Below, piece by piece: positions 33,587 through 41,546 of a stretch of 53,681 bases of DNA. A model generated the notes under the pieces. The model did not search any database. It had not been told where the DNA came from and was given only the letters and a program-made list of their open reading frames with translations. The stretch is from assembly GCA_964507795.1 (NCBI GenBank), contig CAZDQV010000002.1:1-53681 (forward strand), read 5' to 3'. Numbering within the stretch: position 1 is the stretch's first letter; every line of letters begins with the position of its first letter. Source of the stretch: UMGS973 sp964507795. GTDB taxonomy: Bacteria > Bacillota > Clostridia > Peptostreptococcales > Anaerovoracaceae. A program made the translations under genes and the position numbers.

Positions 33587-34810
33587 ATGTATATAAACAG
33601 AATTCTTGAGAAAAAATTTACCGAAATATCAAAAGAATATTCCTGCATCCTGTTAACAGGTCCGCGCCAGGTGGGAAAGTCCACAATGCTCAGGCATTTG
33701 ATGGAAGGCACAAACAGAAAAGAAGTATCATTAGATGACCTTGAGGAAAGGAAGCTTGCCAAAAAAGACCCTGCAATGTTTCTTAAGATGCACCCTGCCC
33801 CGGTGCTAATCGATGAGGTTCAGTATGCGCCGGAGCTTTTTTCATATATCAAGATTGCAATTGATAATGGTGCATCACCGGGATCATTTTGGCTTACAGG
33901 CTCGCAAGCATTTCGCTTAATGGAGCTTGCACAGGAGTCCCTTGCAGGAAGAACGGCAATCTTGGAGCTTTCTTCTTTGTCACAGGCAGAAATAAATGGA
34001 GCAATGCATGTGCCCCTTTTTTCGCTCAATACGGTAAATCTCCAGGAAAGGCAGGAAATATTACCCCCGGCACAGCCTCTTGAAATCTATGAACGAATCT
34101 GGAAAGGTGGACTTCCCGGACACATTAGCGGTAAATATACTGATAGAGATGTGTTTTACAGCAGTTACGTAAGGGCGTATATCGATCGTGATGTAACTAC
34201 AGAAATTCCGGGTGTAGATAAGATTATGTTTGCTGATTTTATCAGAGCAGCAGCTTGCCGAAGCGGGCAGATGCTAAATATTCACGACATCGCATTAGAT
34301 GTTGGCGTAAGTGATGCCACTGCCAAGCGCTGGATAAAAGAACTCGAAAAATCAGGTATAGTTTTCTTTCTTCGACCATATTCAAACAACCTTTTGAAGC
34401 GTACTATCAAGACACCGAAGATGTATTTCTTCGATACGGGACTGGTCTGCCACCTCACTCGCTATTCAAGCCCTGAGATTCTGATGAACGGCTCAATGAA
34501 TGGTGCAATTCTGGAAAACTATGTTGTGGCTGAAATCATCAAAACCTATACAAATAATGCAAAAGAATGTCTCATGCATTACTATAGGGATAAGGACAGC
34601 AATGAGATAGATTTAATCATGGAATCAGATGGTATGCTCCACCCGATTGAAATAAAGAAGAGTGTAAATCCGCCTACTCAAATCACAGGCGCATTCAAGG
34701 TGCTCGACAGAGCCTCAATCCCACGTGGAGACGGAGCTGTTATCTGCCTGCGCGACAGCTTAACAGCAATAGATAGCAGCACATACATCATCCCGGTCTG
34801 GATGATTTAG
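33587..34810 (+). CDS. AAA ATPase with DUF4143 nuclease-like C-terminus (first copy)
   Basis: A 407-residue protein starting MYINRILEKKF. Walker A is GPRQVGKST (about 24-32), Walker B PVLIDEVQYAP, then FWLTGSQAF (sensor) and the GGLPG segment. A winged helix (NIHDIALDVGVSDATAKRWI) is followed by FLRPYSNNLLKR and the DUF4143 domain, with EIDLIMESDG and PIEIKK giving the D...ExK arrangement of PD-(D/E)xK nucleases. The family function is not established. The start is the ATG after GAGGTGAAAGCA, not the GTG three codons earlier, which overlaps the ribosome binding site. Preceded by the operator array; the second copy follows 118 bp later. Confidence 0.9.
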   Translation: MYINRILEKKFTEISKEYSCILLTGPRQVGKSTMLRHLMEGTNRKEVSLDDLEERKLAKKDPAMFLKMHPAPVLIDEVQYAPELFSYIKIAIDNGASPGSFWLTGSQAFRLMELAQESLAGRTAILELSSLSQAEINGAMHVPLFSLNTVNLQERQEILPPAQPLEIYERIWKGGLPGHISGKYTDRDVFYSSYVRAYIDRDVTTEIPGVDKIMFADFIRAAACRSGQMLNIHDIALDVGVSDATAKRWIKELEKSGIVFFLRPYSNNLLKRTIKTPKMYFFDTGLVCHLTRYSSPEILMNGSMNGAILENYVVAEIIKTYTNNAKECLMHYYRDKDSNEIDLIMESDGMLHPIEIKKSVNPPTQITGAFKVLDRASIPRGDGAVICLRDSLTAIDSSTYIIPVWMI

Positions 34811-34861
34811 TAGCGAGGAATTAACTTATAGAACGTTTCCGATTAAAACAGCATTGGCATG

Positions 34862-34890
34862 TTGAAACAATCGAATATTTGTGCTATACT
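34862..34890 (+). promoter_or_regulatory. Promoter of the second DUF4143 ATPase
   Basis: TTGAAA (34862-34867), 17 bp, TATACT (34885-34890), 38 bp before the start codon. No palindrome like that of the first copy was seen, so the two ATPases seem to be controlled separately. Confidence 0.7.
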
Positions 34891-34928
34891 TTATTTACCA
34901 AAAAGATTAGAAAGGAGTGTTTTTTCTC

Positions 34929-36176
34929 ATGTATATCAAAAGAACTGTCGAAAATACTATTCTTGCTGCCGGACAGTCCTTCCCTTGCATAGTAGTTTAC
35001 GGACCGAGGCAGGTTGGTAAATCAACAACCATAGATCATTTATTCGGTGACAAATACAAAAAAGTAACCCTTGACGACGGCGAAGATCGTGCATTGGCAA
35101 TCAGCAACCCGAAATTGTTTTTGGAAAGCTACGGATGGCCGCTTGTTATAGATGAGATACAGAAAGCGCCGAAGCTTTTAGACGAGATTAAAAAAAACAT
35201 TGATGAGCAGCGGCTCGTTTGGATGAAAAACGGTGAAGAAAGACAGCTGATGTATATTCTGACCGGTTCAAACCGTTTTGAACTTCAAGAGAGCATTTCA
35301 GATTCCCTGGCAGGGCGTTGCGGCGTGATTGATATGGCATCATTTACCTTTGCGGAAAAGCACGACTACAATGCACCTCTCTTTAACCCTGAAATCAGTC
35401 AGATGCGGAAAAGAGAAAATGACGGCAGAAAATATATAACCAAAAAAGAAGTTTTTGAGGAAATATTTCAAGGCGGCATTCCTGATATCTGCACCGGTGT
35501 TTCAGAACGCGATATCTATTTCAAGTCTTATGTTAACACCTACATTGAACGAGATGTTATGAAGCTTATTGAGGCCTCCAGCGAATTTCAGTTCCGCAAT
35601 TTTATTTCAGTGATTGCTTTGCGCACCGCACAGGAACTGCATTACGATCAGATTGCAAACACCGTCGGAATTGATGTGCGCACATGCAAGCGTTGGATTT
35701 CCATTCTGCAAACATCGGGTATTATCTACCTGCTACAGCCGTATATGTCCAACATTTCAAACAGAATCATTAAGGCTCCCAAGCTTTACTTTATGGATAC
35801 CGGACTTTGTGCTTACCTTTGCAAGTGGCCCAATGCGGAAATGTTGGAATCCTGTGCAATGAATGGCGCTTTCTTTGAAACTTACGTAGTCAGTGAAATC
35901 ATTAAAAATTTCTATGCATACAACAAAGATCCGAAAGAGTCCCTTTTTTACTATCGTGATATAGATCAAAAAGAAATTGACCTTGTCTATGTAAGTGCCG
36001 GAGATATTTATCCGATTGAAGTTAAGGAAGGCGTTGCTCCGACGAAACCTACCAAAAACTTTAACGTTCTGAGTAAATACAAGCTGAATATCAAACCCGG
36101 CCTTGTTATTGATAATTGCGACCGTATTCGTCCCATCAATGAAAAAGCATATACCTTCCCGGTTTATCTCCTATAA
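34929..36176 (+). CDS. AAA ATPase with DUF4143 nuclease-like C-terminus (second copy)
   Basis: A 415-residue protein starting MYIKRTVENTIL. Walker A GPRQVGKST, Walker B LVIDEIQKAPKLL, sensor ILTGSNRFEL, GGIPDI, winged helix QIANTVGIDVRTCKRWISIL, then LLQPYMSNISNRIIKAPKLY, the family YFMDTGLCAYL motif, and the nuclease-like EIDLVYVSAGDIYPIEVKEG. Only moderately similar to the first copy, so they were not produced by a recent local duplication. The ATG at 34929 is used; a GTG at 34917 lies inside AGGAGTG. The spacing from AGGAG is long (11 nt), which predicts modest translation. Confidence 0.9.
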   Translation: MYIKRTVENTILAAGQSFPCIVVYGPRQVGKSTTIDHLFGDKYKKVTLDDGEDRALAISNPKLFLESYGWPLVIDEIQKAPKLLDEIKKNIDEQRLVWMKNGEERQLMYILTGSNRFELQESISDSLAGRCGVIDMASFTFAEKHDYNAPLFNPEISQMRKRENDGRKYITKKEVFEEIFQGGIPDICTGVSERDIYFKSYVNTYIERDVMKLIEASSEFQFRNFISVIALRTAQELHYDQIANTVGIDVRTCKRWISILQTSGIIYLLQPYMSNISNRIIKAPKLYFMDTGLCAYLCKWPNAEMLESCAMNGAFFETYVVSEIIKNFYAYNKDPKESLFYYRDIDQKEIDLVYVSAGDIYPIEVKEGVAPTKPTKNFNVLSKYKLNIKPGLVIDNCDRIRPINEKAYTFPVYLL

Positions 36177-36185
36177 TTGAGTCAT

Positions 36186-36213
36186 TTGACATCCACGCCA
36201 ATCATGATATAAT
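36186..36213 (+). promoter_or_regulatory. Promoter of the cysteine hydrolase gene
   Basis: TTGACA (36186-36191), 16 bp, TATAAT (36208-36213) with the extended TG (TGATATAAT): a very strong predicted promoter 61 bp before the start codon. Confidence 0.78.
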
Positions 36214-36242
36214 AGGTGTCAATACACATGTATTTACACCTA
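36213..36242 (+). promoter_or_regulatory. 30-bp near-perfect palindrome at the transcription start
   Basis: TAGGTGT and ACACCTA form the outer arms and AATACA and TGTATT the inner arms, separated by one mismatched base on each side and a 2-bp centre. It begins at the last base of the -10 box and covers the transcription start, the usual place for a repressor. The regulator is unknown. Confidence 0.7.
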
Positions 36243-36274
36243 CTCATATAATATCATTGAAATGGAGGTCTATT

Positions 36275-36829
36275 ATGGTAAACAAAAAGACAGCAATTTT
36301 AGTTGTAGACATGTTAAACGATTTCGTTACAGGTGCACTCAAATGTGACAGAGGACTGGCAATAGTTCCAAAGACAGCACAGCTCCTTGACGGCGCACGC
36401 AAAAATGACGTTGCAGTAATATTCTGCAATGACGCACACATCAAAGACATTGATCATGAATTCAAAGTCTGGGGCGAACATGCCGTTGCAGGCACTTACG
36501 GTGCAGAGGTTATTCCGGAGCTTAAACTCTGCGAAAAAGACTATGTGGTTCCAAAGAGAAGATACAGCGGATTTTTCCATACCGATCTGGATCTGCTGCT
36601 CAGAGAACTTGGAATTGATACGGTTATAATGACGGGGCTGCATACCCATATGTGTGTAAGGCACACCACTGCTGATGCATTTTGCCTTGGATACAATATT
36701 GTCGTAGCATCAGATGCAACAGACAGCTTTACTGAAGAAGACTATAACAATGGTATTGAATACCTAAAGACAGTTTATGGCGCACAGGTATATACTGTAG
36801 ATGAACTTATAAAAAAATTTGAAGAATAA
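36275..36829 (+). CDS. Cysteine hydrolase, isochorismatase/nicotinamidase-like
   Basis: A 184-residue protein of the isochorismatase-like hydrolase fold. The catalytic triad reads as Asp12 (VVDMLNDF), Lys94 (VPKRRYSGF) and Cys127 (THMCVRHTTADAF). A metal-site pattern as in nicotinamidases is present: Asp53 and His55 (NDAH) and His69 (WGEHAV). The most probable reaction is deamidation of nicotinamide to nicotinate or of a similar amide, but the family is broad. The ATG at 36275 has GGAGG 7 nt upstream. It is a single gene with a strong promoter, a large palindrome and a terminator, hence tightly and independently regulated. Confidence 0.85.
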   Translation: MVNKKTAILVVDMLNDFVTGALKCDRGLAIVPKTAQLLDGARKNDVAVIFCNDAHIKDIDHEFKVWGEHAVAGTYGAEVIPELKLCEKDYVVPKRRYSGFFHTDLDLLLRELGIDTVIMTGLHTHMCVRHTTADAFCLGYNIVVASDATDSFTEEDYNNGIEYLKTVYGAQVYTVDELIKKFEE

Positions 36830-36843
36830 GCACATGATAATTA

Positions 36844-36866
36844 GGGGCTGCATTTGCAGCCCCCTT
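36844..36866. terminator. Bidirectional rho-independent terminator
   Basis: GGGGCTGCA and TGCAGCCCC form a 9-bp GC-rich stem with a 2-nt loop between the convergent hydrolase and nucleotidyltransferase genes, 12 bp after the hydrolase stop codon. Confidence 0.85.
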
Positions 36867-36883
36867 CCTTGATCCAATAATTT

Positions 36884-38242
36884 CTAACCCCACAGCTTTT
36901 CAGGATAAATCCCCTTGTCTTTCATTGACTGCAGCGCAGCAGTAACATTTTCTTTATCTTCTTTGTATGTCACACCATACCATTTATCAGATGAGCTTAG
37001 CACTTTTACTTTCGCTATACCCTCTGATATGACTTGATCCACTACCCCCGGAAGGAAATACTCACCTTTTTCAGGATTTTTCTCTATCGCCTGCTTCAAA
37101 AACTGAGGGAACCTGTTTTCAAGCTGCTTCATAAAATCTGCGGTAAATCCCCAAAAATTCATAGAAACCGGCGTCCCCTTGTTTACGTTGATTACCTCAT
37201 CCCCATCTTCATAGGCAATATCATCTCCATGCCACATTATCTTTGTTCTTTCATTGATATCTGCAAGGAACCCCGCATCGTCAATATCACATACGCCTCT
37301 TGAAACATATCCGCTTTCGGACAGCGTATTTTCAACATTATATGCTACCATGCAATAATCATTTCCTCCCTGCTCAAGATATTCATAAATGCCAAGGAAT
37401 GCTCCCGCACCGTAAAAATCATCAGCGTTGATTACTGCAAAAGGGCCGTCAACTATATTCCTTGCGGCAAGTACGGCATGACCTGTTCCCCATGGTTTGA
37501 CTCTGCCTGCAGGAATTTTAAAACCTGCAGGTATATCATCGAGGCTCTGATAAGCATACTCTATATTCATGTATTTATCCGCCCTGCCTTTAATCAGTTG
37601 CTCAAAATCATTCCGCATTTCTTCTTTGATAACTATAACGGCTTTTTTGAAACCTGCCATATATGCGTCATACAAAGAGAAGTCGAGAATAATTTCGCCC
37701 TGCTCTGTTATTTTGTCCATCTGTTTGAGGCCGCCGTATCTTGAGCCCATGCCGGCCGCCATTATTACAAGTATCGGTTCTTTCATTTCGTTTCCCTCCC
37801 TGATATCCTGATATATATGTTTTCGCATTTCATAAAGACTGCAGAATCTGTCGTAATCTCTGTCCATAAGAAAAGCATATGGTATTCCCTGGTCCGAAAG
37901 CGCCTGCTCCCAAAGGGTTTCAACATCGAGTTCCTCGTCTGCTATATATACTCTGCCCTGCTTTAATATATCAGCGCACATATCATCAAGTACAATACCG
38001 TCACTGCAGGCTGCGACAAATCCCGATTTTGATTCAAGAGACACAAGTGCTTCATATTCCTTGTTCCGATAGCTGTGTTCACCCTCCATCATGCATATTT
38101 TTTTGATGCTTCTGCCATCGGATGCTTCTATCATTTTATCAATATCAATATATTCATATCCGTATTTATCTGCCAGCTCCTGCGCCAGCTGTTTCCTGCG
38201 GCTTCCTATAAAGCCTGTAACATAAATTCTATCACTGTTCAT
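36884..38242 (-). CDS. Degenerate shikimate-kinase-like domain fused to a sugar nucleotidyltransferase
   Basis: A 452-residue protein of two halves. Residues 1-130 follow the shikimate kinase plan (YVTGFIGSRRKQLAQELADK, YIDIDKMIE, SIKKI, EHSYRNKEYEAL), but the P-loop GxxGSGKS has become GFIGSRRKQ and the GGG loop is CSDGI, so kinase activity is unlikely. Residues 153-452 are a complete nucleotidyltransferase: VIMAAGMGSRYGGLKQMDK, AVINADDFYG, VNKGTPVSMNFWGF. Such enzymes activate sugars or alditols for surface glycans. Met153 (37786) has GGGAGGG exactly 7 nt upstream, so the nucleotidyltransferase is probably also made alone from an internal start. The first ATG also has GGAGG. Confidence 0.82.
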   Translation of the reverse strand: MNSDRIYVTGFIGSRRKQLAQELADKYGYEYIDIDKMIEASDGRSIKKICMMEGEHSYRNKEYEALVSLESKSGFVAACSDGIVLDDMCADILKQGRVYIADEELDVETLWEQALSDQGIPYAFLMDRDYDRFCSLYEMRKHIYQDIREGNEMKEPILVIMAAGMGSRYGGLKQMDKITEQGEIILDFSLYDAYMAGFKKAVIVIKEEMRNDFEQLIKGRADKYMNIEYAYQSLDDIPAGFKIPAGRVKPWGTGHAVLAARNIVDGPFAVINADDFYGAGAFLGIYEYLEQGGNDYCMVAYNVENTLSESGYVSRGVCDIDDAGFLADINERTKIMWHGDDIAYEDGDEVINVNKGTPVSMNFWGFTADFMKQLENRFPQFLKQAIEKNPEKGEYFLPGVVDQVISEGIAKVKVLSSSDKWYGVTYKEDKENVTAALQSMKDKGIYPEKLWG

Positions 38243-38310
38243 AAATACCTCCGCCGTTACTGCATATAATTATATAATATGTTGTGCCCTTTTCCAAATC
38301 TTTTCCGTTC

Positions 38311-38421
38311 CTAAAACATATTATATAGTGCATTCAATACTAGTGAAATTATACTTGCAATCGCAAACCTCTTGAGCAGTTTGCCTGTATCTGCTGTTTC
38401 TAATTGAATATTCTGTCCCAT
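38311..38421 (-). pseudogene. Truncated N-terminus of a MATE-family efflux transporter
   Basis: A 36-codon frame reads MGQNIQLETADTGKLLKRFA, then IASIISLVLNALYNMF and a stop. MATE transporters begin this way: a short polar stretch, G-K-L-L-x-x-F-(A/S)-I-P-x-x-(I/V) and LxxxLYN(I/M)xD. Here the frame stops where the second half of helix 1 should continue with VDxxFIG. AAGGAACC precedes the ATG. No further MATE sequence was recognised nearby. Confidence 0.55.
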
Positions 38422-38609
38422 CCCGGTTCCTTTTCTGTATATGTACAAAAGAAGGAAGCCATACATATAGAATGACTCCCGCTGTATATTATCTTTCAGT
38501 TATTGTAGTGTTTTGCTATACCAATGTCAATATACCAACCCGTACATATGCATGCTATGCAAAAAATCATAAGACAGTTATTCCGTTTTTGTATGGCCTT
38601 TGACGGGCC
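38422..38609. other. Intergenic stretch, LCP gene to MATE stump
   Basis: No gene is supported between the LCP stop and the MATE stump. A few short direct and inverted AT-rich runs are present without clear meaning. The 69 bp from 38243 to 38310 likewise hold only the promoter region of the kinase-like/nucleotidyltransferase gene, where no consensus boxes stand out. Confidence 0.5.
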
Positions 38610-40073
38610 TTACCTTGATCCGGCAAATATCCTTGCTATTTCAGCTTTAGCTTCTTCAATGCTCTCCTCATCCTGCAAAATCACAGAAGCATAAGCATTA
38701 CCGGCAGAATAACACGGCTGCGTGCTCCCTTCACCGTCAAGGCTTATCTTTTTAATGTCCCATTTTGCCATATCATCAATCTGCATCTTTACAAGAGATT
38801 TGATTTCGGTATCACTCATATTAGTCTCAATATATCCCGAAAGGCCGCTCAATATTGAGCTGTATTTCGTGAGCAGAGTCGTGCTTGATGTAACCTTGTC
38901 AAGCACTGCCTCCAGCACTATCTGCTGGTTTTTGATGCGCTGCCTGTCACCGTCAGAAAAAGATTTCCTTTCCCTTGCAAATGCAAGAGCTGAAGCACCG
39001 TTGAGATGGTTCTCGCCTGCCGTGAAATAGTAGCCTTCATTTTGCCTGCCATGAGTTACAAATGTGAAATCAGAATTCACATCAACTCCCCCTATGGCAT
39101 CCACAAGATTCGTAACCGTAGTGAAATTGCATTTGTAATAGTAATTGATACCGCAGCCAAAAAGATCCTCCGCTGTTGCTATCGTCTCCTCTGCGCCATA
39201 TATGCCTGTATGAGTCAGCTTGTCCATCTGCTGATATGTATGAAGCGATATATAATAGTCTCTTGGAATCGATGTCAGTAAAATCTGTTTTGTCTCCGGA
39301 TTGACACTCACAAGCATATTAACATCTGACCTTGACTGTACATCTATGGTGCCTGTAGTATCAAGCCCTGTAATATAGATATTAAACGGCTCTTTGGTAA
39401 CATCTACTGACTTTGCCTGTGATGTTGTCTCTTTTTCCATATATACGCTGTACAAAATCCTGGTGCCGTCTTCAAAGCCTGTATTACTGTCGCTGTAAAC
39501 ATCCATTATACTCTTTGACAGGAATATCGCTTCATATGATTTATCCATAATTCCGCTCATAAGGCTGTTTGTATCCTTGCAATATTCATAATCAAAGTAT
39601 ATGGCAGACTCACAAAGCTCGTCTGTAAGCTGATTCTGTGCGTCAATATACATGCTGTCAAGTTCACTGGTTATATATACATCTTTGCCCTGCAAATCAT
39701 CAGCCTTTTTAATATCGCTGTCAGCACTGACAACGACACAGTACTCTATCATATCTTTGCCGTTATCACTTATCTGTTTGAAAAAGCTCCCCGCCTGAAG
39801 CAGATATGTGCCACCTGTAATATATGCTGCTGCCAATATTATGCTGAGCACAATTCCAGTTATTCTGATGCCTTTTCTTTTCCTGCTGCCCAGAGAAAAC
39901 AGCGCTATGATTATACTCAGTAAAGCTAAAGCCCCACAGCCTGCACATATGTATTTAGCCGGCAGCGTATCTACCATTGTGGCTGTTGCTGCTGCAAACA
40001 TCGCTGCAAGTATATATATGATGTACAATATGGCGGCTGTGATTTTGAGTCTGTTTTTGCCTAAACCCTGCAT
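38610..40073 (-). CDS. LytR-CpsA-Psr (LCP) family cell-wall glycopolymer ligase
   Basis: A 487-residue membrane protein. Three hydrophobic helices at about 10-100 are followed by an extracytoplasmic domain of about 130 residues resembling a bacterial solute-binding fold (KKADDLQGKDVYITSELDS, NSLMSGIMDKSYEAIFLS), then the LCP catalytic domain: YITGLDTTG, RSDVNMLVSVNPETKQILLT, SIPRDYYI, GGVDVNSDF, ALAFARERKSFSDGDRQRIKNQQ. LCP proteins transfer lipid-linked teichoic acids or capsule onto peptidoglycan. The inserted binding-like domain occurs in clostridial LCPs. Strong GGAGG before the ATG. Follows the alpha/beta hydrolase gene by 30 bp. Confidence 0.93.
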   Translation of the reverse strand: MQGLGKNRLKITAAILYIIYILAAMFAAATATMVDTLPAKYICAGCGALALLSIIIALFSLGSRKRKGIRITGIVLSIILAAAYITGGTYLLQAGSFFKQISDNGKDMIEYCVVVSADSDIKKADDLQGKDVYITSELDSMYIDAQNQLTDELCESAIYFDYEYCKDTNSLMSGIMDKSYEAIFLSKSIMDVYSDSNTGFEDGTRILYSVYMEKETTSQAKSVDVTKEPFNIYITGLDTTGTIDVQSRSDVNMLVSVNPETKQILLTSIPRDYYISLHTYQQMDKLTHTGIYGAEETIATAEDLFGCGINYYYKCNFTTVTNLVDAIGGVDVNSDFTFVTHGRQNEGYYFTAGENHLNGASALAFARERKSFSDGDRQRIKNQQIVLEAVLDKVTSSTTLLTKYSSILSGLSGYIETNMSDTEIKSLVKMQIDDMAKWDIKKISLDGEGSTQPCYSAGNAYASVILQDEESIEEAKAEIARIFAGSR

Positions 40074-40103
40074 TAATTACCTCCTGCCCTGTTTCTCTAT
40101 ATT

Positions 40104-41039
40104 TTACTTTGTTTCACCATATCTGTCCAGAAATTCTTCAACCGCTTTCCGGCATTTTGCCATGTCTGTCAGGTAACTCATGCCATGACCGGCCTCAGGC
40201 ACTGTCACCAGATATTTTTCTCCTTTGCATGCCCTGTAATTTTCATATGTGAATCCTGGCGGCACAAAAGTATCCGCCTCACCATGAACAAACAGTATCG
40301 GCAGTCTGTTAACCTTCATGGCATCAAGAGTCGAATATTCCCTGAAATCAAATCCGATACATACCTTTGACCAGAAATTTACACTGTCAAGAAGCGGTCT
40401 TGCAGGCACCTTTGCTCGTTTCAGCACCTCACAGAACTCCTCCCATGCAGATGTGAATCCGCAATCTGCAATTATACCTTTAACATTGGGAGGAAGTTTG
40501 AGCCCTGATGCCATCAGCACGCTTGTGCATCCCATTGAAAGTCCGTCAAAAAATATCGGCTGCTTTGAAGGTATTCTTGAAGCAATATATTCTGCCCATT
40601 TCTGACAGTCATACCTCTCTCTTGTTCCAAAATATATATATTTACCTTCACTGTCCCCATGAGCTCTCTGGTTTACCGCCAGCAGAGAATATCCCAGGTT
40701 ATAGTAATATTCATATACACATGCAAAATCAAGACTGTAAAGTGATCCGTACCCATGCACTAAAATTATATTACCTTTTGGGTTCGGGTGTTCAATATAG
40801 TAGGCCGTAAGTCTGAGTCCGTCATGCGACAGCAGCGATATTTCCTCAGGCTGTTTTGATCTGAACCATACCATTCCTGAAAGCAACTGCTCCTCGTATT
40901 TTTTGAGAGCGGGATAAGCTTTTGCGGGGTGCATATCATCGGGACGTTTTTTTCTTGCACATGCATATCTAAACAGCAAATACGCCATAATCCAGTATGC
41001 TGCAAAAAGGATTATCAATATAGTAAACAACAATTTCAA
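40104..41039 (-). CDS. Membrane-anchored alpha/beta hydrolase
   Basis: About 311 residues: one N-terminal membrane helix (LLFTILIILFAAYWIMAYLL), then a serine hydrolase domain with GNIILVHGYGS (oxyanion region), FFDGLSMGCTS (nucleophile Ser in GLSMG), FVHGEADTFVPP (Asp) and PEAGHGMSYL (His). BAAT/YqjL-like extracellular or membrane-facing esterase; substrate unknown. The frame is open to an ATG at 41093, but AGGAG (41049-41053) lies inside that version and directly ahead of the TTG at 41039, and the 41093 start falls within the ATP synthase terminator. I therefore prefer the TTG start. Cotranscribed with the LCP gene. Confidence 0.82.
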   Translation of the reverse strand: MKLLFTILIILFAAYWIMAYLLFRYACARKKRPDDMHPAKAYPALKKYEEQLLSGMVWFRSKQPEEISLLSHDGLRLTAYYIEHPNPKGNIILVHGYGSLYSLDFACVYEYYYNLGYSLLAVNQRAHGDSEGKYIYFGTRERYDCQKWAEYIASRIPSKQPIFFDGLSMGCTSVLMASGLKLPPNVKGIIADCGFTSAWEEFCEVLKRAKVPARPLLDSVNFWSKVCIGFDFREYSTLDAMKVNRLPILFVHGEADTFVPPGFTYENYRACKGEKYLVTVPEAGHGMSYLTDMAKCRKAVEEFLDRYGETK

Positions 41040-41064
41040 ATCTGTAATCTCCTTTATGTATACC

Positions 41065-41104
41065 AAAAAACCGACCACAATGTATATTATCACATATGAT
41101 CGGT
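41065..41104 (-). terminator. Terminator at the end of the ATP synthase operon
   Basis: On the minus strand ACCGATCA and TGGTCGGT pair (8 bp with one wobble), separated by a 19-nt AT-rich loop and followed by six T, starting 8 bp after the atpC stop. Only 12 bp separate it from the ribosome binding site of the hydrolase gene, so that gene must rely on read-through or an overlapping promoter. Confidence 0.75.
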
Positions 41105-41111
41105 ATTTTGC

Positions 41112-41546
41112 TTATTTTCTTCGTTTGCCTCTTCCGGCAACTTTCATCCTGTTTATTTCCTTGGCAAGCTCTATTCTTGCTTTTTCGATATTGGCAGGAT
41201 CCTCATATTCGGCTCTGCTTTTTATCCAGTCCTCAACAGTGGCTTTTTTGCTGAGAGCTCTTTCCATATCAATATCCTCAGACCATTCGGCAGCATCTGT
41301 GAAAATAACGATACTGTCCTTGACATCTATAAATCCTCCTGATACGGCTGCCACTTTGAATTCATCATATGTCTTACCTTTTTCCTGAATCCATAGCTCG
41401 CCTACATCAAGAAGCTTGGTAGCCCAGGAGTGGTGTGCCATAAATCCCTCATCACCTGTCAATGTTGTTACAATTACAAGGTCAACCTCTCCGCTATAAA
41501 AGAGTTTTGATGGTGTTATCACCTCAAGTTTAACGCTGTTAACCAT
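41112..41546 (-). CDS. atpC: ATP synthase F1 subunit epsilon
   Basis: A 144-residue subunit: N-terminal beta sandwich (KLEVITPSKLFYSGEVDLVI, GDEGFMAHHSWATKLLDVG, VAAVSGGFIDVKDSIVIF) and a C-terminal helical pair (residues about 90-140). It links the rotor and inhibits ATP hydrolysis. The start overlaps the end of atpD by 8 bp. Last gene of the atp operon, followed by a terminator. Confidence 0.95.
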   Translation of the reverse strand: MVNSVKLEVITPSKLFYSGEVDLVIVTTLTGDEGFMAHHSWATKLLDVGELWIQEKGKTYDEFKVAAVSGGFIDVKDSIVIFTDAAEWSEDIDMERALSKKATVEDWIKSRAEYEDPANIEKARIELAKEINRMKVAGRGKRRK

